Positions 8,868-16,989 of a DNA stretch of 34,815 nucleotides are shown piece after piece (the stretch's first letter is position 1; each line of letters begins with the position of its first letter). Location: contig CANQWT010000006.1 in the NCBI GenBank assembly GCA_947627635.1, positions 1 to 34,815 of the forward strand, written 5' to 3'. A program made the translations under genes and the position numbers. Source of the DNA: an uncultured Bacilli bacterium. GTDB taxonomy: Bacteria > Bacillota_I > Bacilli_A > RF39 > UBA660. The notes beneath the pieces are model-generated. The model was given only the letters and a program-made list of their open reading frames with translations. It did no database searches and was not told where the DNA came from.

Positions 8868-10181
8868 ATGAAAAAATATTGGTTTTTAATCGTATGTTTT
8901 AGTCTGTTTTTCTTTCCAATTACTATCCAAGCTGAAAATAAAATAAATCATATTCAAATGGATGTAAACCTTTTAAAAGATGGATCTGCTCTTGTTCACG
9001 AAACATGGAATGTTTCTCTAGATAGTGGAACAGAATTGTATAGATCCTATGGCGATACTAATCTTTATCCTATTACAGATTTTGTAGTAACTGACGATTT
9101 AAATCATACTTATACTTTTATAGAAAATTGGCATTCAAATCTTTCTTTGAATGAAAAACAATATAAAAATGGGTTTATTCAAGAAAATAACGAGATAGAG
9201 CTGTGCTGGGGTATGAGTGACTATTCAATAACGACCTATCATTTGCAATATAAAATTCATAATTTAGTACAAGCTTACCAAGATAGTATGGGAATTGATT
9301 TTACTTTTCTACCTGAAAATATGACTACCTCCCTAAAAAATATGCAAGTTTTTATTCATAGTGATATTTTTAATTTTAAAGAAGAAACTTCTAAAATATG
9401 GGCGATAGGTTTTGATGGAAATATTAGTTTTAATAAAAATGGAGTTTTAGTATCTAGTACAAATCTAACACCAAATAGTTATATGGGCGTACTTATTCAA
9501 ATGAAAAATGCCACGTTTACAAATCCCCATATCGTCAATAAAAAGTTTCAAGATGTATATAATACAGTTACTCAAACAAAAACAGGCTACACAACTACTG
9601 GAATTCAATATTTTTTGTTATTTTTTATCATCATTTTAATTATTCCAGTTTTAACTTTAATTCTTCATTCATTTCCAAGAAAGTCACAATATAAGCAAGA
9701 CCAAAAACTAAGAAAAGTTTCTTTAAGTGAAAATACTTCTATTCCTTATTATAGAGAAATACCACTTCAAAAGGACTTAATTAAAATTTTCTATATTGCT
9801 AATAAATATGATTTAATTGAGAATGAAAGTAATATCATTGGAGCTTTTTTATTAAAGTGGATGAAAGAAAAGCGAATATCTATTGAGATAGATGAAAATA
9901 ATAAAAAGAACTTTAAAATTAAATTTCTTCGTCTTGGAAAATTTAATCAACCTTTAGAAGAAGACTTACAAAATTTATTTTTATGTGCTGAAGTCAACAA
10001 AGTTATTGATTTATCCTACTTTAAAGATATTTGTAAAGACCGCTATCAACAAATTATTTCTTGGTTTTATAATTTGAATTTTGAAGGTAGTGAACTGTTA
10101 GAACATGATGGATTATTAAAAAGAGAAACTTTTAAAGAAACATTTGATGGGAAAACTGTTACAAGAACTTTAATTACCTAA
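8868..10181 (+). CDS. DUF2207-family membrane protein, N-terminal part cut by an in-frame TAA
   Basis: About 437 residues of a DUF2207 protein. A signal peptide (MKKYWFLIVCFSLFFFPITIQA) precedes an extracytoplasmic beta-rich domain (about 25-235), one membrane span (about 245-268, IQYFLLFFIIILIIPVLTL) and part of the cytoplasmic domain. ATG 8868 has GTGAGG upstream; the in-frame ATG at 8847 has no ribosome site. Translation stops at TAA 10179-10181, but the same frame continues with recognisable family sequence to 10598. The gene is therefore either inactivated by a recent nonsense mutation or yields a shortened protein. Function of the family is unknown. A TATAAT at 8777-8782 may be its -10. 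Confidence 0.75.
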   Translation: MKKYWFLIVCFSLFFFPITIQAENKINHIQMDVNLLKDGSALVHETWNVSLDSGTELYRSYGDTNLYPITDFVVTDDLNHTYTFIENWHSNLSLNEKQYKNGFIQENNEIELCWGMSDYSITTYHLQYKIHNLVQAYQDSMGIDFTFLPENMTTSLKNMQVFIHSDIFNFKEETSKIWAIGFDGNISFNKNGVLVSSTNLTPNSYMGVLIQMKNATFTNPHIVNKKFQDVYNTVTQTKTGYTTTGIQYFLLFFIIILIIPVLTLILHSFPRKSQYKQDQKLRKVSLSENTSIPYYREIPLQKDLIKIFYIANKYDLIENESNIIGAFLLKWMKEKRISIEIDENNKKNFKIKFLRLGKFNQPLEEDLQNLFLCAEVNKVIDLSYFKDICKDRYQQIISWFYNLNFEGSELLEHDGLLKRETFKETFDGKTVTRTLIT

Positions 10182-10598
10182 ACAGAGCAAGCTGAAGAAG
10201 TTGGACAACAATTATTGGGTCTTAAAAAATTTATGTTAGAATTTGGAACTATAAAAGAAAAAACATGGAAAGATGCTATTGTTTGGGAAGATTATTTGAT
10301 GATTGCTCATCTTTTAGGTATTTCTGATACTGTGTGTAAAAACTTAAAAACTATCGAACCAAGTTTTCTATATTTAAAACAAATGAACTTGAATACTGTA
10401 ATGGATTTTTCTAAAACATTTGAACTTGCTCTTTATAAAACTGCTCATGATATTTATAGACAAAATCATACAAATTTATCAAGCAATAATGATCATTCTT
10501 TTTCTTCGTCTGTTTCATCTGGAGCAGGTGGAAAAAGCTTTACAACAGGGACACGATCTAGTGGTGGATTTTCATCACGTGGTGGTGGTTTCAGATAA
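10182..10598 (+). pseudogene. DUF2207 C-terminal remainder after the in-frame stop
   Basis: In frame with the preceding gene, directly after its TAA, 139 codons read TEQAEEVGQQLLGLKKFMLE and onwards. They end in a Ser/Gly-rich tail (SSGGFSSRGGGFR). The stretch KDAIVWEDYLMIAHLLGISD matches the conserved DUF2207 ALLWEDYL region, and the Gly-rich terminus is also typical, so this is the missing end of the same protein. A TTG at 10215 could open a 127-residue frame but has no convincing ribosome site. One substitution (for example CAA to TAA) would explain the break. Confidence 0.75.
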
Positions 10599-10604
10599 GA
10601 CTTT

Positions 10605-10647
10605 AAAAAGCTACTTCATTTCATTATGAAAGTAGCTTTTCTTTTTT
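10605..10647. terminator. Convergent terminator between the DUF2207 gene and the 201-residue protein gene
   Basis: AAAAAGCTACTT (10605-10616) and AAGTAGCTTTT (10630-10640) form a strong stem followed by CTTTTTT. The A-run on the left makes it usable from the minus strand too, where it overlaps the stop at 10646. Confidence 0.8.
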
Positions 10648-11251
10648 AAAATTCTAAAGTTCCTAATGTATAAGTACTAATGGCATCCCATTCTTCACTT
10701 TTTTCATTTGGATATTTGAAATCAATCATAACTGCTTTATCATTTAAAGAAAAGAATAAGATATGGTGGCTCATCAAAGTCGTATCATTTTGAATGGTAT
10801 AATTTAATTTTGCGACACTTTTTTCACCAACTTTAACAATATCGTCTTTTGTGATAGAAGCACCATTTACTGTTGCCTTATAATTATCTACAAAAGTTCT
10901 TAATGTATCATCATTTACTGCATCACTTGTTAAGTGAACAAATAACTCTATATCCATAGTATCATTTGTAAAAATAAGTCCTGGTTTAAAGTCATTAGTA
11001 TATCGTTTATTGACCTCTTCATCACTCATTTCTACAAAAAGCTCTGGAATTTTTAATAAAAACTCTTGATTAACACGATACTTTTTAAAAGTAACTTCTT
11101 TTCCATTTAATTCGATTTTTTCTTCATCAGTATCATATTTTACGGGCTTTGTCTCTTCTTTTTTATTTTTTCCAAAACCAAAATATAAACTAATTGCCAC
11201 AATTAAGATAATTCCCACCGAAGATAGTAATATGAGCTTTTTGTTATTCAT
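10646..11251 (-). CDS. Membrane-anchored protein of unknown function
   Basis: 201 residues. One N-terminal membrane segment (about 5-24, LILLSSVGIILIVAISLYF) precedes a charged linker (NKKEETKPVKYDTDEEK) and a soluble, probably extracytoplasmic domain. No lipobox cysteine is present, so it is anchored by the helix rather than lipidated. The domain alternates short hydrophobic strands (FLLKIPELF, DIELFVHL, HILFFSLNDKAVMIDFKY), suggesting a small alpha/beta fold, possibly PsbP/DUF1795-like; this is only an impression. ATG with AAAGGAG, 48 bp after tuf, right behind the tuf terminator, so it may be expressed by read-through. No family recognised. Confidence 0.7.
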   Translation of the reverse strand: MNNKKLILLSSVGIILIVAISLYFGFGKNKKEETKPVKYDTDEEKIELNGKEVTFKKYRVNQEFLLKIPELFVEMSDEEVNKRYTNDFKPGLIFTNDTMDIELFVHLTSDAVNDDTLRTFVDNYKATVNGASITKDDIVKVGEKSVAKLNYTIQNDTTLMSHHILFFSLNDKAVMIDFKYPNEKSEEWDAISTYTLGTLEF

Positions 11252-11261
11252 AGCTTCTCCT

Positions 11262-11291
11262 TTAAAAGAAAAAGGGACTTAATAAGCCCCT
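11262..11291 (-). terminator. tuf terminator
   Basis: The minus-strand hairpin AGGGGCTT-ATT-AAGTCCCT (11273-11291), one G-U pair, is followed by TTTTTCTTTT. It starts 8 bp after the tuf stop, and its U tract abuts the ribosome site of the next gene. Confidence 0.7.
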
Positions 11292-11299
11292 CCTGTTTA

Positions 11300-12490
11300 T
11301 TATTCAACGATTTCAGAAACAACTCCAGCACCAACTGTACGTCCACCCTCACGGATAGAGAACTTAGTACCTTTTTCAATTGCGATTGGGTGAATTAACT
11401 CAACATCAATTGAAACATTGTCTCCAGGCATAACCATTTCTACACCTTCAGGTAAGTTGATTACACCAGTTACGTCTGTAGTTCTGAAATAGAACTGAGG
11501 ACGATAGTTTGTGAAGAATGGAGTATGACGTCCACCTTCTTCTTTAGATAGAACATAAACTTCTGCTTTGAACTTGCTGTGTGGATGAACACTTCCTGGT
11601 TTAGCAAGAACTTGTCCACGTTCAACTTGTTCACGAGAGATACCACGAAGTAATACTCCAGCATTATCTCCTGCTTCTGCGAAGTCTAATTGTTTACGGA
11701 ACATTTCAATTCCAGTAACAACTGTCTTTTGAGTATCACGGATACCTACGATTTCAACTTCGTCATTTAATTTTAATGTACCACGTTCAACACGTCCTGT
11801 AACAACTGTACCACGTCCTGTGATAGTGAAGACGTCTTCAATACTCATTAAGAATGGTTTAGTGTTGTCACGTTCAGGTGTTGGAATCCATTCGTCTACT
11901 GCATCCATTAACTCATAGATAGCATCAACATACTTAGGGTCTCCTTCAAGAGCCTTAAGTGCTGAACCACGAATGATTGGAGTGTTATCTCCATCGTAGT
12001 CATAAGAACTTAATAAGTCACGGATTTCCATTTCTACTAAGTCTAGTAACTCAGGGTCATCTACCATATCACATTTGTTCATGAATACGACCATACGAGG
12101 TACTCCAACTTGACGTGATAATAAGATGTGCTCACGAGTTTGTGCCATAGCACCATCTGTAGCTGCAATTACAAGAATTGCTCCATCCATTTGTGCTGCA
12201 CCTGTAATCATGTTCTTTACATAGTCAGCATGTCCTGGACAGTCAACATGGGCATAATGACGTTTCTCTGTTTGGTATTCAACGTGTGCTGTATTGATAG
12301 TAATACCACGTTCTCTTTCTTCTGGAGCTTTATCGATATTTGCATAATCAGTAAAGTCAGCCCAAGCAGGGTTCTTATCATGTAGACATTTAGTAATAGC
12401 TGCAGTTAATGTAGTTTTACCATGGTCTACGTGTCCGATTGTACCAATGTTAACATGTGGTTTTGAACGGTCAAATTTTTCTTTTGCCAT
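11300..12490 (-). CDS. tuf: Elongation factor Tu
   Basis: The 396-residue GTPase that delivers aminoacyl-tRNA to the ribosomal A site. G motifs: GHVDHGKTT (19-27), the switch II region DCPGHADY (about 82-89), NKCD (about 137-140). Domains 2 and 3 are complete ([39 protein letters not shown]). Length is normal. ATG with GAGGAGG. Last gene of rpsL-rpsG-fusA-tuf, with an additional promoter in the fusA-tuf gap. Confidence 0.98.
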   Translation of the reverse strand: MAKEKFDRSKPHVNIGTIGHVDHGKTTLTAAITKCLHDKNPAWADFTDYANIDKAPEERERGITINTAHVEYQTEKRHYAHVDCPGHADYVKNMITGAAQMDGAILVIAATDGAMAQTREHILLSRQVGVPRMVVFMNKCDMVDDPELLDLVEMEIRDLLSSYDYDGDNTPIIRGSALKALEGDPKYVDAIYELMDAVDEWIPTPERDNTKPFLMSIEDVFTITGRGTVVTGRVERGTLKLNDEVEIVGIRDTQKTVVTGIEMFRKQLDFAEAGDNAGVLLRGISREQVERGQVLAKPGSVHPHSKFKAEVYVLSKEEGGRHTPFFTNYRPQFYFRTTDVTGVINLPEGVEMVMPGDNVSIDVELIHPIAIEKGTKFSIREGGRTVGAGVVSEIVE

Positions 12491-12524
12491 TTTTAAATTC
12501 CTCCTCTTTTCATTTATAATTTAT

Positions 12525-12553
12525 ATTTTATCTAACAATTGAAGTTTTTTCAA
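12525..12553 (-). promoter_or_regulatory. Internal tuf promoter
   Basis: TTGAAA (12548-12553), 17-bp spacer, TAAAAT (12525-12530) on the minus strand in the 101-bp fusA-tuf gap. The AACAGTTGAA / TTCAATTGTT dyad overlaps the -35 but has no T tract, so it is not a terminator. It would give tuf extra expression. Confidence 0.6.
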
Positions 12554-12591
12554 CTGTTTTGATAACGATTTTTAAGATTTAAGAAAAGTTT

Positions 12592-14661
12592 TTAGTTTCC
12601 ACTTTTCTTAATAATTTCTTCAGCAATGTTCTTTGGTACTTCTTCATAGTGGTCAAAGAACATTACGAACGTACCACGACCTTGAGTATTGCTACGCAAA
12701 GTTGTTGCATATCCGAACATTTCAGATAATGGTACCATTGCACTTAATTTCACAACCATTCCTTGGCTTTCTTGTCCAAGTGGACGTCCACGACGGCTTG
12801 TAAGGTCTCCCATAACATTACCGAAGTATTCATCTGGAGTTGTTACATCTACTTTCATAATTGGCTCAAGTAATACTGGATTACAGTTTTTCTTTGCTTC
12901 TTTAAGGGCAAGACTTGCAGCTACTTTGAAAGCCATTTCGTTAGAGTCAACATCATGATATGAACCATCATATAAAGTTGCTTTAACATCAATCATAGGA
13001 TATCCTGCTAAAATACCTGCTTGCATTGCTTCTTGTAGTCCTTTATCAACGACTGGGATATATTCACGAGGAACAACACCACCAACGATAGCATCAACAA
13101 ACTCATATCCCTTATCAGGATTTGGCTCAAACTTAACCCATACGTGACCATATTGTCCACGTCCACCAGATTGTTTAATGTATTTACCTTCACATTCACC
13201 TGATGCTTTAATGGTCTCACGATAAGCAACTTGAGGTTTACCTACGTTTGCTTCAACGTTAAATTCACGCTTCATACGGTCTACTAAGACATCTAAGTGA
13301 AGCTCACCCATACCTGCGATAACAGTTTGTCCTGTTTCATGGTCCGTATGAACACGGAATGTTGGGTCTTCTTCAGCAAGTTTTTGTAGAGCTAAAGCCA
13401 TTTTATCTTGGTCTGCTTTTGATTTTGGTTCAACAGCAAGTTGGATAACTGGTTCAGGTACAACTAAACTTTCTAGAATAATTGGTTTCTTTTCATCACA
13501 TAACGTATCTCCAGTTGTTGTATTTTTAAGTCCTACTGCTGCAGCGATATCTCCTGTATAGACATCTGAGATTTCTGTACGGTTATTCGCATGCATTAAA
13601 AGGATACGTCCAATTCTCTCTTTAGAGTCTTTTGTTGAATTGAGTACATAACTTCCTGCGCTTAAATGACCTGAATAAACACGGAAGAATGTTAAACGTC
13701 CAACAAATGGGTCTGTCATAACTTTGAAAGCAAGAGCACTAAATGGTTCAGTATCACTTGGATGACGAACATCTTCGTCTCCTTTCAAAGTTGTTCCTTG
13801 AATAGATGGAATATCAAGTGGACTTGGTAAATAATCAATTACTGCATCAAGAAGTGGTTTAATTCCCATATTTCCAAGAGCAGTTCCACACATAACTGGG
13901 AAGAATTCAGCTTGAAGTGTTCCATTACGGATAGCCTTCTTTAACATTTCAGTTGAAATAGCTTCTCCTTCTAAGTATTTTTCCATCATTTCATCATCAA
14001 ATTCAGCAACAGCTTCAATTAAGTCATTGTGTTTTTCTTCTGCAATTGCTTGAAGTTCAGCTGGAATTTCAATTTCTGTTGCATTTTCGTCTTGTTGTCC
14101 ATCGAAAGTATAAGCTTTCATTGTAACAAGGTCAATAACACCATGGAACTCATTTTCAGCTCCAATTGGCCATTCAATAGGTTTTGCATTGACCCCAAGA
14201 CGGTCTTTAATTGTTTTTAAACTGTATTCAAAGTTTGCTCCCATTTTATCCATCTTATTTGCAAAGATGATACGAGGAACTTTAAATTCTGATGCTTGAC
14301 GCCATACAGTTTCTGTTTGAGGTTCAACACCTGCTTGAGCATCAAGAAGAGCAACTGCTCCATCAAGTACGCGAAGAGAACGAGATACTTCAATCGTAAA
14401 GTCTACGTGTCCTGGTGTATCGATAATGTTATAACGATATCCTTTCCAGTAAGCAGTTGTTGCGGCAGAAGTAATGGTAATACCACGTTCTTGTTCTTGT
14501 TCCATCCAGTCCATTTGTGAAGCTCCATCATGAGTTTCTCCAATTTTATGGATTTTACCAGTGTGATATAGAATACGTTCTGTACAAGTTGTTTTTCCGG
14601 CATCGATGTGTGCCATAATTCCTAAGTTTCTTGTCTTTTCTAAAGACGTATCTCTTGCCAT
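12592..14661 (-). CDS. fusA: Elongation factor G
   Basis: The 689-residue translocation GTPase. Motifs: AHIDAGKTT (17-25) for the P loop, switch [16 protein letters not shown], then domains II-V, including [18 protein letters not shown] and [20 protein letters not shown] with AGGAGG, 12 bp after rpsG. Length and order are canonical for the str operon. Confidence 0.98.
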   Translation of the reverse strand: MARDTSLEKTRNLGIMAHIDAGKTTCTERILYHTGKIHKIGETHDGASQMDWMEQEQERGITITSAATTAYWKGYRYNIIDTPGHVDFTIEVSRSLRVLDGAVALLDAQAGVEPQTETVWRQASEFKVPRIIFANKMDKMGANFEYSLKTIKDRLGVNAKPIEWPIGAENEFHGVIDLVTMKAYTFDGQQDENATEIEIPAELQAIAEEKHNDLIEAVAEFDDEMMEKYLEGEAISTEMLKKAIRNGTLQAEFFPVMCGTALGNMGIKPLLDAVIDYLPSPLDIPSIQGTTLKGDEDVRHPSDTEPFSALAFKVMTDPFVGRLTFFRVYSGHLSAGSYVLNSTKDSKERIGRILLMHANNRTEISDVYTGDIAAAVGLKNTTTGDTLCDEKKPIILESLVVPEPVIQLAVEPKSKADQDKMALALQKLAEEDPTFRVHTDHETGQTVIAGMGELHLDVLVDRMKREFNVEANVGKPQVAYRETIKASGECEGKYIKQSGGRGQYGHVWVKFEPNPDKGYEFVDAIVGGVVPREYIPVVDKGLQEAMQAGILAGYPMIDVKATLYDGSYHDVDSNEMAFKVAASLALKEAKKNCNPVLLEPIMKVDVTTPDEYFGNVMGDLTSRRGRPLGQESQGMVVKLSAMVPLSEMFGYATTLRSNTQGRGTFVMFFDHYEEVPKNIAEEIIKKSGN

Positions 14662-14673
14662 ACTATTTTCCTC

Positions 14674-15141
14674 CTACCAACGATAATGTGCGAAAGCCTT
14701 ATTAGCTTCTGCCATTCTATGTGTATCTTCACGTTTTTTAACAGCTGCACCAGTTCCTTCTGCTGCATCCATAATTTCATTAGCTAAATTGATAGCCATT
14801 CCTTTTCCATTACGCTCACGAGCATATTTTACTAACCAACGAAGTCCTAATGCTTGGCTTCTTGCAGGGCTTACTTCAATTGGTACTTGATAGTTAGAAC
14901 CACCTACACGACGTGATTTAACTTCAAGTTGTGGTTTAATATTTTCCAAAGCTTGATTAAATACTTCAAGTGGGTCTTTTCCTGTTTTTTCTTTTACAAT
15001 ATCAAATGCTTCATAAAGAATTGTTTGCGCAGTTCCTTTTTTACCATCTAACATGATTGTATTGATAAGTTTAGTAACTACTTTAGATTTGTATATTGGG
15101 TCTGGCAATACATCTCTTTTTACTGCACGTCTTTTACGCAT
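14674..15141 (-). CDS. rpsG: 30S ribosomal protein S7
   Basis: 155 residues, starting [20 protein letters not shown] with [19 protein letters not shown], the S7 signature region. S7 binds the 3' major domain of 16S rRNA and organises the small-subunit head. It is the usual length. ATG with GGAGG, 29 bp after rpsL in the str operon. Confidence 0.98.
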   Translation of the reverse strand: MRKRRAVKRDVLPDPIYKSKVVTKLINTIMLDGKKGTAQTILYEAFDIVKEKTGKDPLEVFNQALENIKPQLEVKSRRVGGSNYQVPIEVSPARSQALGLRWLVKYARERNGKGMAINLANEIMDAAEGTGAAVKKREDTHRMAEANKAFAHYRW

Positions 15142-15170
15142 TTTTATTTCCTCCTTCCAAGATTATTCTC

Positions 15171-15581
15171 TTACTTTCCTTTTTTTGCTCCGTATTTACT
15201 ACGTCCTTGCTTACGGTCTTTTACTCCTGCAGTATCAAGTGTTCCACGAATGATATGATAACGAACTCCGATTAAGTCCTTAACACGTCCTCCACGAACA
15301 AGTACAACACTGTGCTCTTGTAAATTGTGTCCAATTCCAGGAATATAAGTATCTACTTCTTTTCCATTACTTAAACGAACACGAGCATATTTACGTAAGG
15401 CTGAGTTTGGTTTCTTTGGTGTTTTTGTTCCAACACGAGTACATACTCCACGTTTTTGTGGTGCTGGATTGTTGGTTTGTTTACGACGAATTGTATTTAC
15501 TCCAACTCCAAGTACTGGTGCTTTACTCTTACGTACCTTATCTTTTCTTCCTTTACGGACTAATTGAGTAATTGTAGGCAT
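15171..15581 (-). CDS. rpsL: 30S ribosomal protein S12
   Basis: 136 residues, starting [15 protein letters not shown]. Conserved decoding-centre loops [21 protein letters not shown] and [23 protein letters not shown] are intact, with the lysines tied to streptomycin sensitivity in other bacteria ([16 protein letters not shown]) present. First gene of the str operon, ATG with AAAGGAG, and a ~95-nt structured leader. Confidence 0.98.
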   Translation of the reverse strand: MPTITQLVRKGRKDKVRKSKAPVLGVGVNTIRRKQTNNPAPQKRGVCTRVGTKTPKKPNSALRKYARVRLSNGKEVDTYIPGIGHNLQEHSVVLVRGGRVKDLIGVRYHIIRGTLDTAGVKDRKQGRSKYGAKKGK

Positions 15582-15676
15582 ATAATATATAGCTCCTTTC
15601 TTTACACATATCCAGGTGTATCATTTTAACTTCTAAATAAAATTTTGCGAGATTTACGCAAAACTCATTCAATCAG
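15582..15676 (-). promoter_or_regulatory. Structured 5' leader of the rpsL operon
   Basis: The leader holds a perfect hairpin TTTTGCG-N7-CGCAAAA (15643-15663) followed on the minus strand by TTTTATTTA. A smaller TACAC / GTGTA hairpin (15603-15620) lies before the ribosome site. The first resembles a weak attenuator; protein autoregulation is possible but not shown. Confidence 0.45.
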
Positions 15677-15683
15677 CAAACAT

Positions 15684-15712
15684 AATATAACATTATCTTA
15701 TGCAAATGTCAA
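15684..15712 (-). promoter_or_regulatory. str operon promoter
   Basis: TTGACA (15707-15712), 17-bp spacer, TATATT (15684-15689), with TG one base upstream of the -10. It is near-consensus; start near 15677. Confidence 0.85.
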
Positions 15713-15803
15713 TCAAAAGATACAAGAAATTTTTGAAAGAAGATGGAAAGACCTCAGCAACAAAAAATGGAAAATTTTGGAAATTTTATTTTGGCGGTTT
15801 CAA

Positions 15804-15832
15804 TTGAAACAAGCTTACTTTTATGCTATGAT
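15804..15832 (+). promoter_or_regulatory. Promoter of the antisense (antitoxin) RNA
   Basis: TTGAAA (15804-15809), 17-bp spacer, TATGAT (15827-15832), with TG at 15824-15825 giving an extended -10. It points into a region with no plus-strand gene but with a strong terminator ~120 bp downstream, as expected for a small RNA. The predicted start is about 15839. Confidence 0.75.
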
Positions 15833-15854
15833 GTATCTAGCAAGAAAACTTGCA

Positions 15855-15899
15855 TAAAATAAAAATGGGAGCATTCAGTTTTTTCATGTTGAATGCCCA
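15855..15899 (-). terminator. Terminator of the toxin mRNA
   Basis: The minus-strand hairpin GGGCATTCA / TGAATGCTCC includes a G-U pair and is followed by ATTTTTATTTTA. On the plus strand the same position is an A-C mismatch, so the hairpin favours the minus transcript. It ends the toxin mRNA ~100 nt beyond the ORF, inside the antisense RNA. Confidence 0.7.
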
Positions 15900-15915
15900 C
15901 CCTATAGTATGGTTA

Positions 15916-15958
15916 GACATTTAATTCAAATAGTTTATGAATTAAGTGTCATTTTTTT
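15916..15958 (+). terminator. Terminator of the antisense RNA
   Basis: A 13-bp stem GACATTTAATTCA (15916-15928) / TGAATTAAGTGTC (15938-15950) with one G-U pair is followed by A and seven T (15952-15958). On the minus strand the wobble becomes a C-A mismatch and no U tract follows, so it serves the plus strand only. Confidence 0.8.
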
Positions 15959-16041
15959 ATTATAATAATTAGAACAATTAAAAGTAATAAAATTAGAAAG
16001 ATGTGTTGTAATAGTTTTATATGATATTCTCTTTTGTTCAT
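15949..16041 (-). CDS. Small hydrophobic peptide, candidate type I toxin
   Basis: A 30-residue peptide starting MNKREYHIKLLQHIFLI, with an almost unbroken Leu/Ile/Val stretch (about 14-28) and a KK end, i.e. one membrane helix with charged termini. The ATG at 16039-16041 has AAGGAGG 9 nt upstream, a strong site that the 5' UTR can mask (hairpin 16050-16075). The gene has its own promoter (-10 at 16104-16109) and terminator, and a convergent antisense RNA overlaps its 3' end. Size, hydropathy and layout match membrane toxins such as Ibs, Fst or TxpA, but I recognise no specific family. If it acts like those, it would depolarise the membrane. Alternative: a harmless small membrane peptide. Confidence 0.7.
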   Translation of the reverse strand: MNKREYHIKLLQHIFLILLLLIVLIIIIKK

Positions 16042-16049
16042 CTCCTATG

Positions 16050-16075
16050 ACCTCCTTCCTTTTTGGACTGGAGGT
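16050..16075 (-). promoter_or_regulatory. Hairpin masking the toxin ribosome binding site
   Basis: ACCTCC (16070-16075) in the 5' UTR is complementary to GGAGGT (16050-16055), the toxin Shine-Dalgarno. A further TCC/GGA pairing closes an AAAAA loop. Masking of the toxin site in the full-length mRNA is a common trait of type I toxin mRNAs. Confidence 0.6.
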
Positions 16076-16103
16076 AGACACTCACTTAAATGTTCCCAGA
16101 ACT

Positions 16104-16133
16104 ATTATAGTTAATTTAATGATTTAAAAACAA
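16104..16133 (-). promoter_or_regulatory. Toxin gene promoter
   Basis: A perfect TATAAT (16104-16109) with a weak TTGTTT (16128-16133) at an 18-bp spacer on the minus strand. The predicted start near 16097 gives a 56-nt leader and an mRNA of about 240 nt. Confidence 0.6.
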
Positions 16134-16171
16134 TCGAACATTCCTACTTTTCTTTTGGTAATTTTTGGAAA

Positions 16172-16330
16172 TTATTGTTCTAATCTTTCTTCGCTTTCTG
16201 CTTTATTTTTTTGAATTGTACTATTAAAATTAGAATATACAATTGCTATAACTAAAATAAACGCTAAAAGAGCACATACAAGTCCTATCATTAGGCCTAA
16301 ACTCCATCCACGATTATCTAATTTCATCAT
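16172..16330 (-). CDS. Small single-span membrane protein, unknown function
   Basis: 52 residues: a short N-terminus (MMKLDNRGWSLGLMIG), a hydrophobic segment (about 11-32) and a charged C-terminal tail ending in SEERLEQ. ATG at 16330 (or the adjacent 16327) with GGGTG upstream and an extended -10 (16349-16354). The RGWSLGLMIG start, a Gly and aromatic/Ser residue before a long hydrophobic helix, resembles a prepilin-like N-terminus, but the usual glutamate at +5 is missing. It is not part of any recognised family. It lies between the nucleotidase and the toxin gene on the same strand. Confidence 0.65.
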   Translation of the reverse strand: MMKLDNRGWSLGLMIGLVCALLAFILVIAIVYSNFNSTIQKNKAESEERLEQ

Positions 16331-16348
16331 TTTTATCACCCGTTCCTT

Positions 16349-16356
16349 ATTATAGC
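16349..16356 (-). promoter_or_regulatory. Promoter of the 52-residue protein gene
   Basis: TATAAT (16349-16354) preceded by TGC gives an extended -10 inside the last codons of the nucleotidase gene. The -35 (TTCTAT) is poor. Confidence 0.5.
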
Positions 16357-16964
16357 ACTTCTATATTACTTATAGAACTATTTTTTTGTTTCTTTATATA
16401 TTGATAAATCTCATACCAACTGTATACTCTTGTAATGTTATTTCCCTCAACACCTCTGTTATATGGTGCATCAAAGCATAAGACTTGCAAATGTTCACTC
16501 AACTTTTCTACATTTGTCTTCTTATCTTCTATCATGATATCTAATTTATTGGAAATACATTTTTCACATTTATTACTAGAACCTGTAATAATCTCATCAT
16601 ATTCTATGTTGTTTTTAGACAACCATTCTTGAATATAAAAATCAATTGTTCCTTCATATTGATTTGTCAAATATTGGTTATCCCTTGCAGTCAAAATTAC
16701 TATTGTATGCCCTTCTTTTCTAAGCTTATGTATCACTTCACTTGCAAAAGGGCGAGGCTCTATGGCAACTAATAAATCAAAAATATATCTTTGCCAGAAC
16801 TTAACGTTTTCTTCACGGTTAAAAAAGAATTCTTGTTCCATATAGTATTCATTAGGATTAAAACCACGGTCTATTCCTTCATCTAGGCAAAACTTCATTC
16901 CATAATTAAAATGCCATGTAGCAATATCATTTAAAACGCCATCTATATCAACGCCAATTCTCAC
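16350..16964 (-). CDS. HAD-family 5'(3')-deoxyribonucleotidase-like protein
   Basis: 204 residues when started at GTG 16962-16964. It begins MRIGVDIDGVLND with HAD motif I (Asp6, Asp8), motif II ILTARD (Thr92) and motif IV-like DIMIEDK (Glu146-Asp147). This matches the NT5C / YqfW nucleotidase type, which dephosphorylates deoxyribonucleotides. The open frame runs to 16991, but the first ATG overlaps a promoter -10 and lacks a ribosome site, whereas AAAGGATAGGGG precedes the GTG. It has a CxxC (KCEKC) of unknown meaning near residue 133. Single-gene unit; substrate not assigned. Confidence 0.85.
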   Translation of the reverse strand: MRIGVDIDGVLNDIATWHFNYGMKFCLDEGIDRGFNPNEYYMEQEFFFNREENVKFWQRYIFDLLVAIEPRPFASEVIHKLRKEGHTIVILTARDNQYLTNQYEGTIDFYIQEWLSKNNIEYDEIITGSSNKCEKCISNKLDIMIEDKKTNVEKLSEHLQVLCFDAPYNRGVEGNNITRVYSWYEIYQYIKKQKNSSISNIEVL

Positions 16965-16989
16965 ATTAACCCCTATCCTTTCTGTATTC

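Larger units (their letters stand above)
15839..15958 (+). ncRNA. Candidate type I antitoxin RNA (~120 nt)
   Basis: A short transcript bounded by the extended -10 promoter at 15804-15832 and the terminator at 15916-15958. It contains two hairpins (15866-15899 and 15916-15950) and no credible ORF. Its 3' end is antisense to the last codons of the toxin ORF (15949-15958) and the rest is antisense to the toxin 3' UTR. This is the topology of TxpA/RatA- and BsrG/SR4-type systems, where the antisense RNA pairs with the toxin mRNA 3' end and triggers decay. Existence and role are inferred from sequence architecture. Confidence 0.65.

Noticed and set aside
10179-10181. Alternative genetic code or recoding of TAA
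   Set aside because: TAA ends many other intact genes in the window, so reassignment is excluded; programmed readthrough remains only a remote option.
12128-14603. Opposite-strand and shifted frames in tuf and fusA, some Cys/Phe rich
   Set aside because: Compositional shadows of highly conserved genes.
15645-15857. 70-codon plus-strand ORF beginning TTG
   Set aside because: It covers the str promoter and the antisense RNA promoter, has no ribosome site and no family resemblance. Treated as a chance frame.
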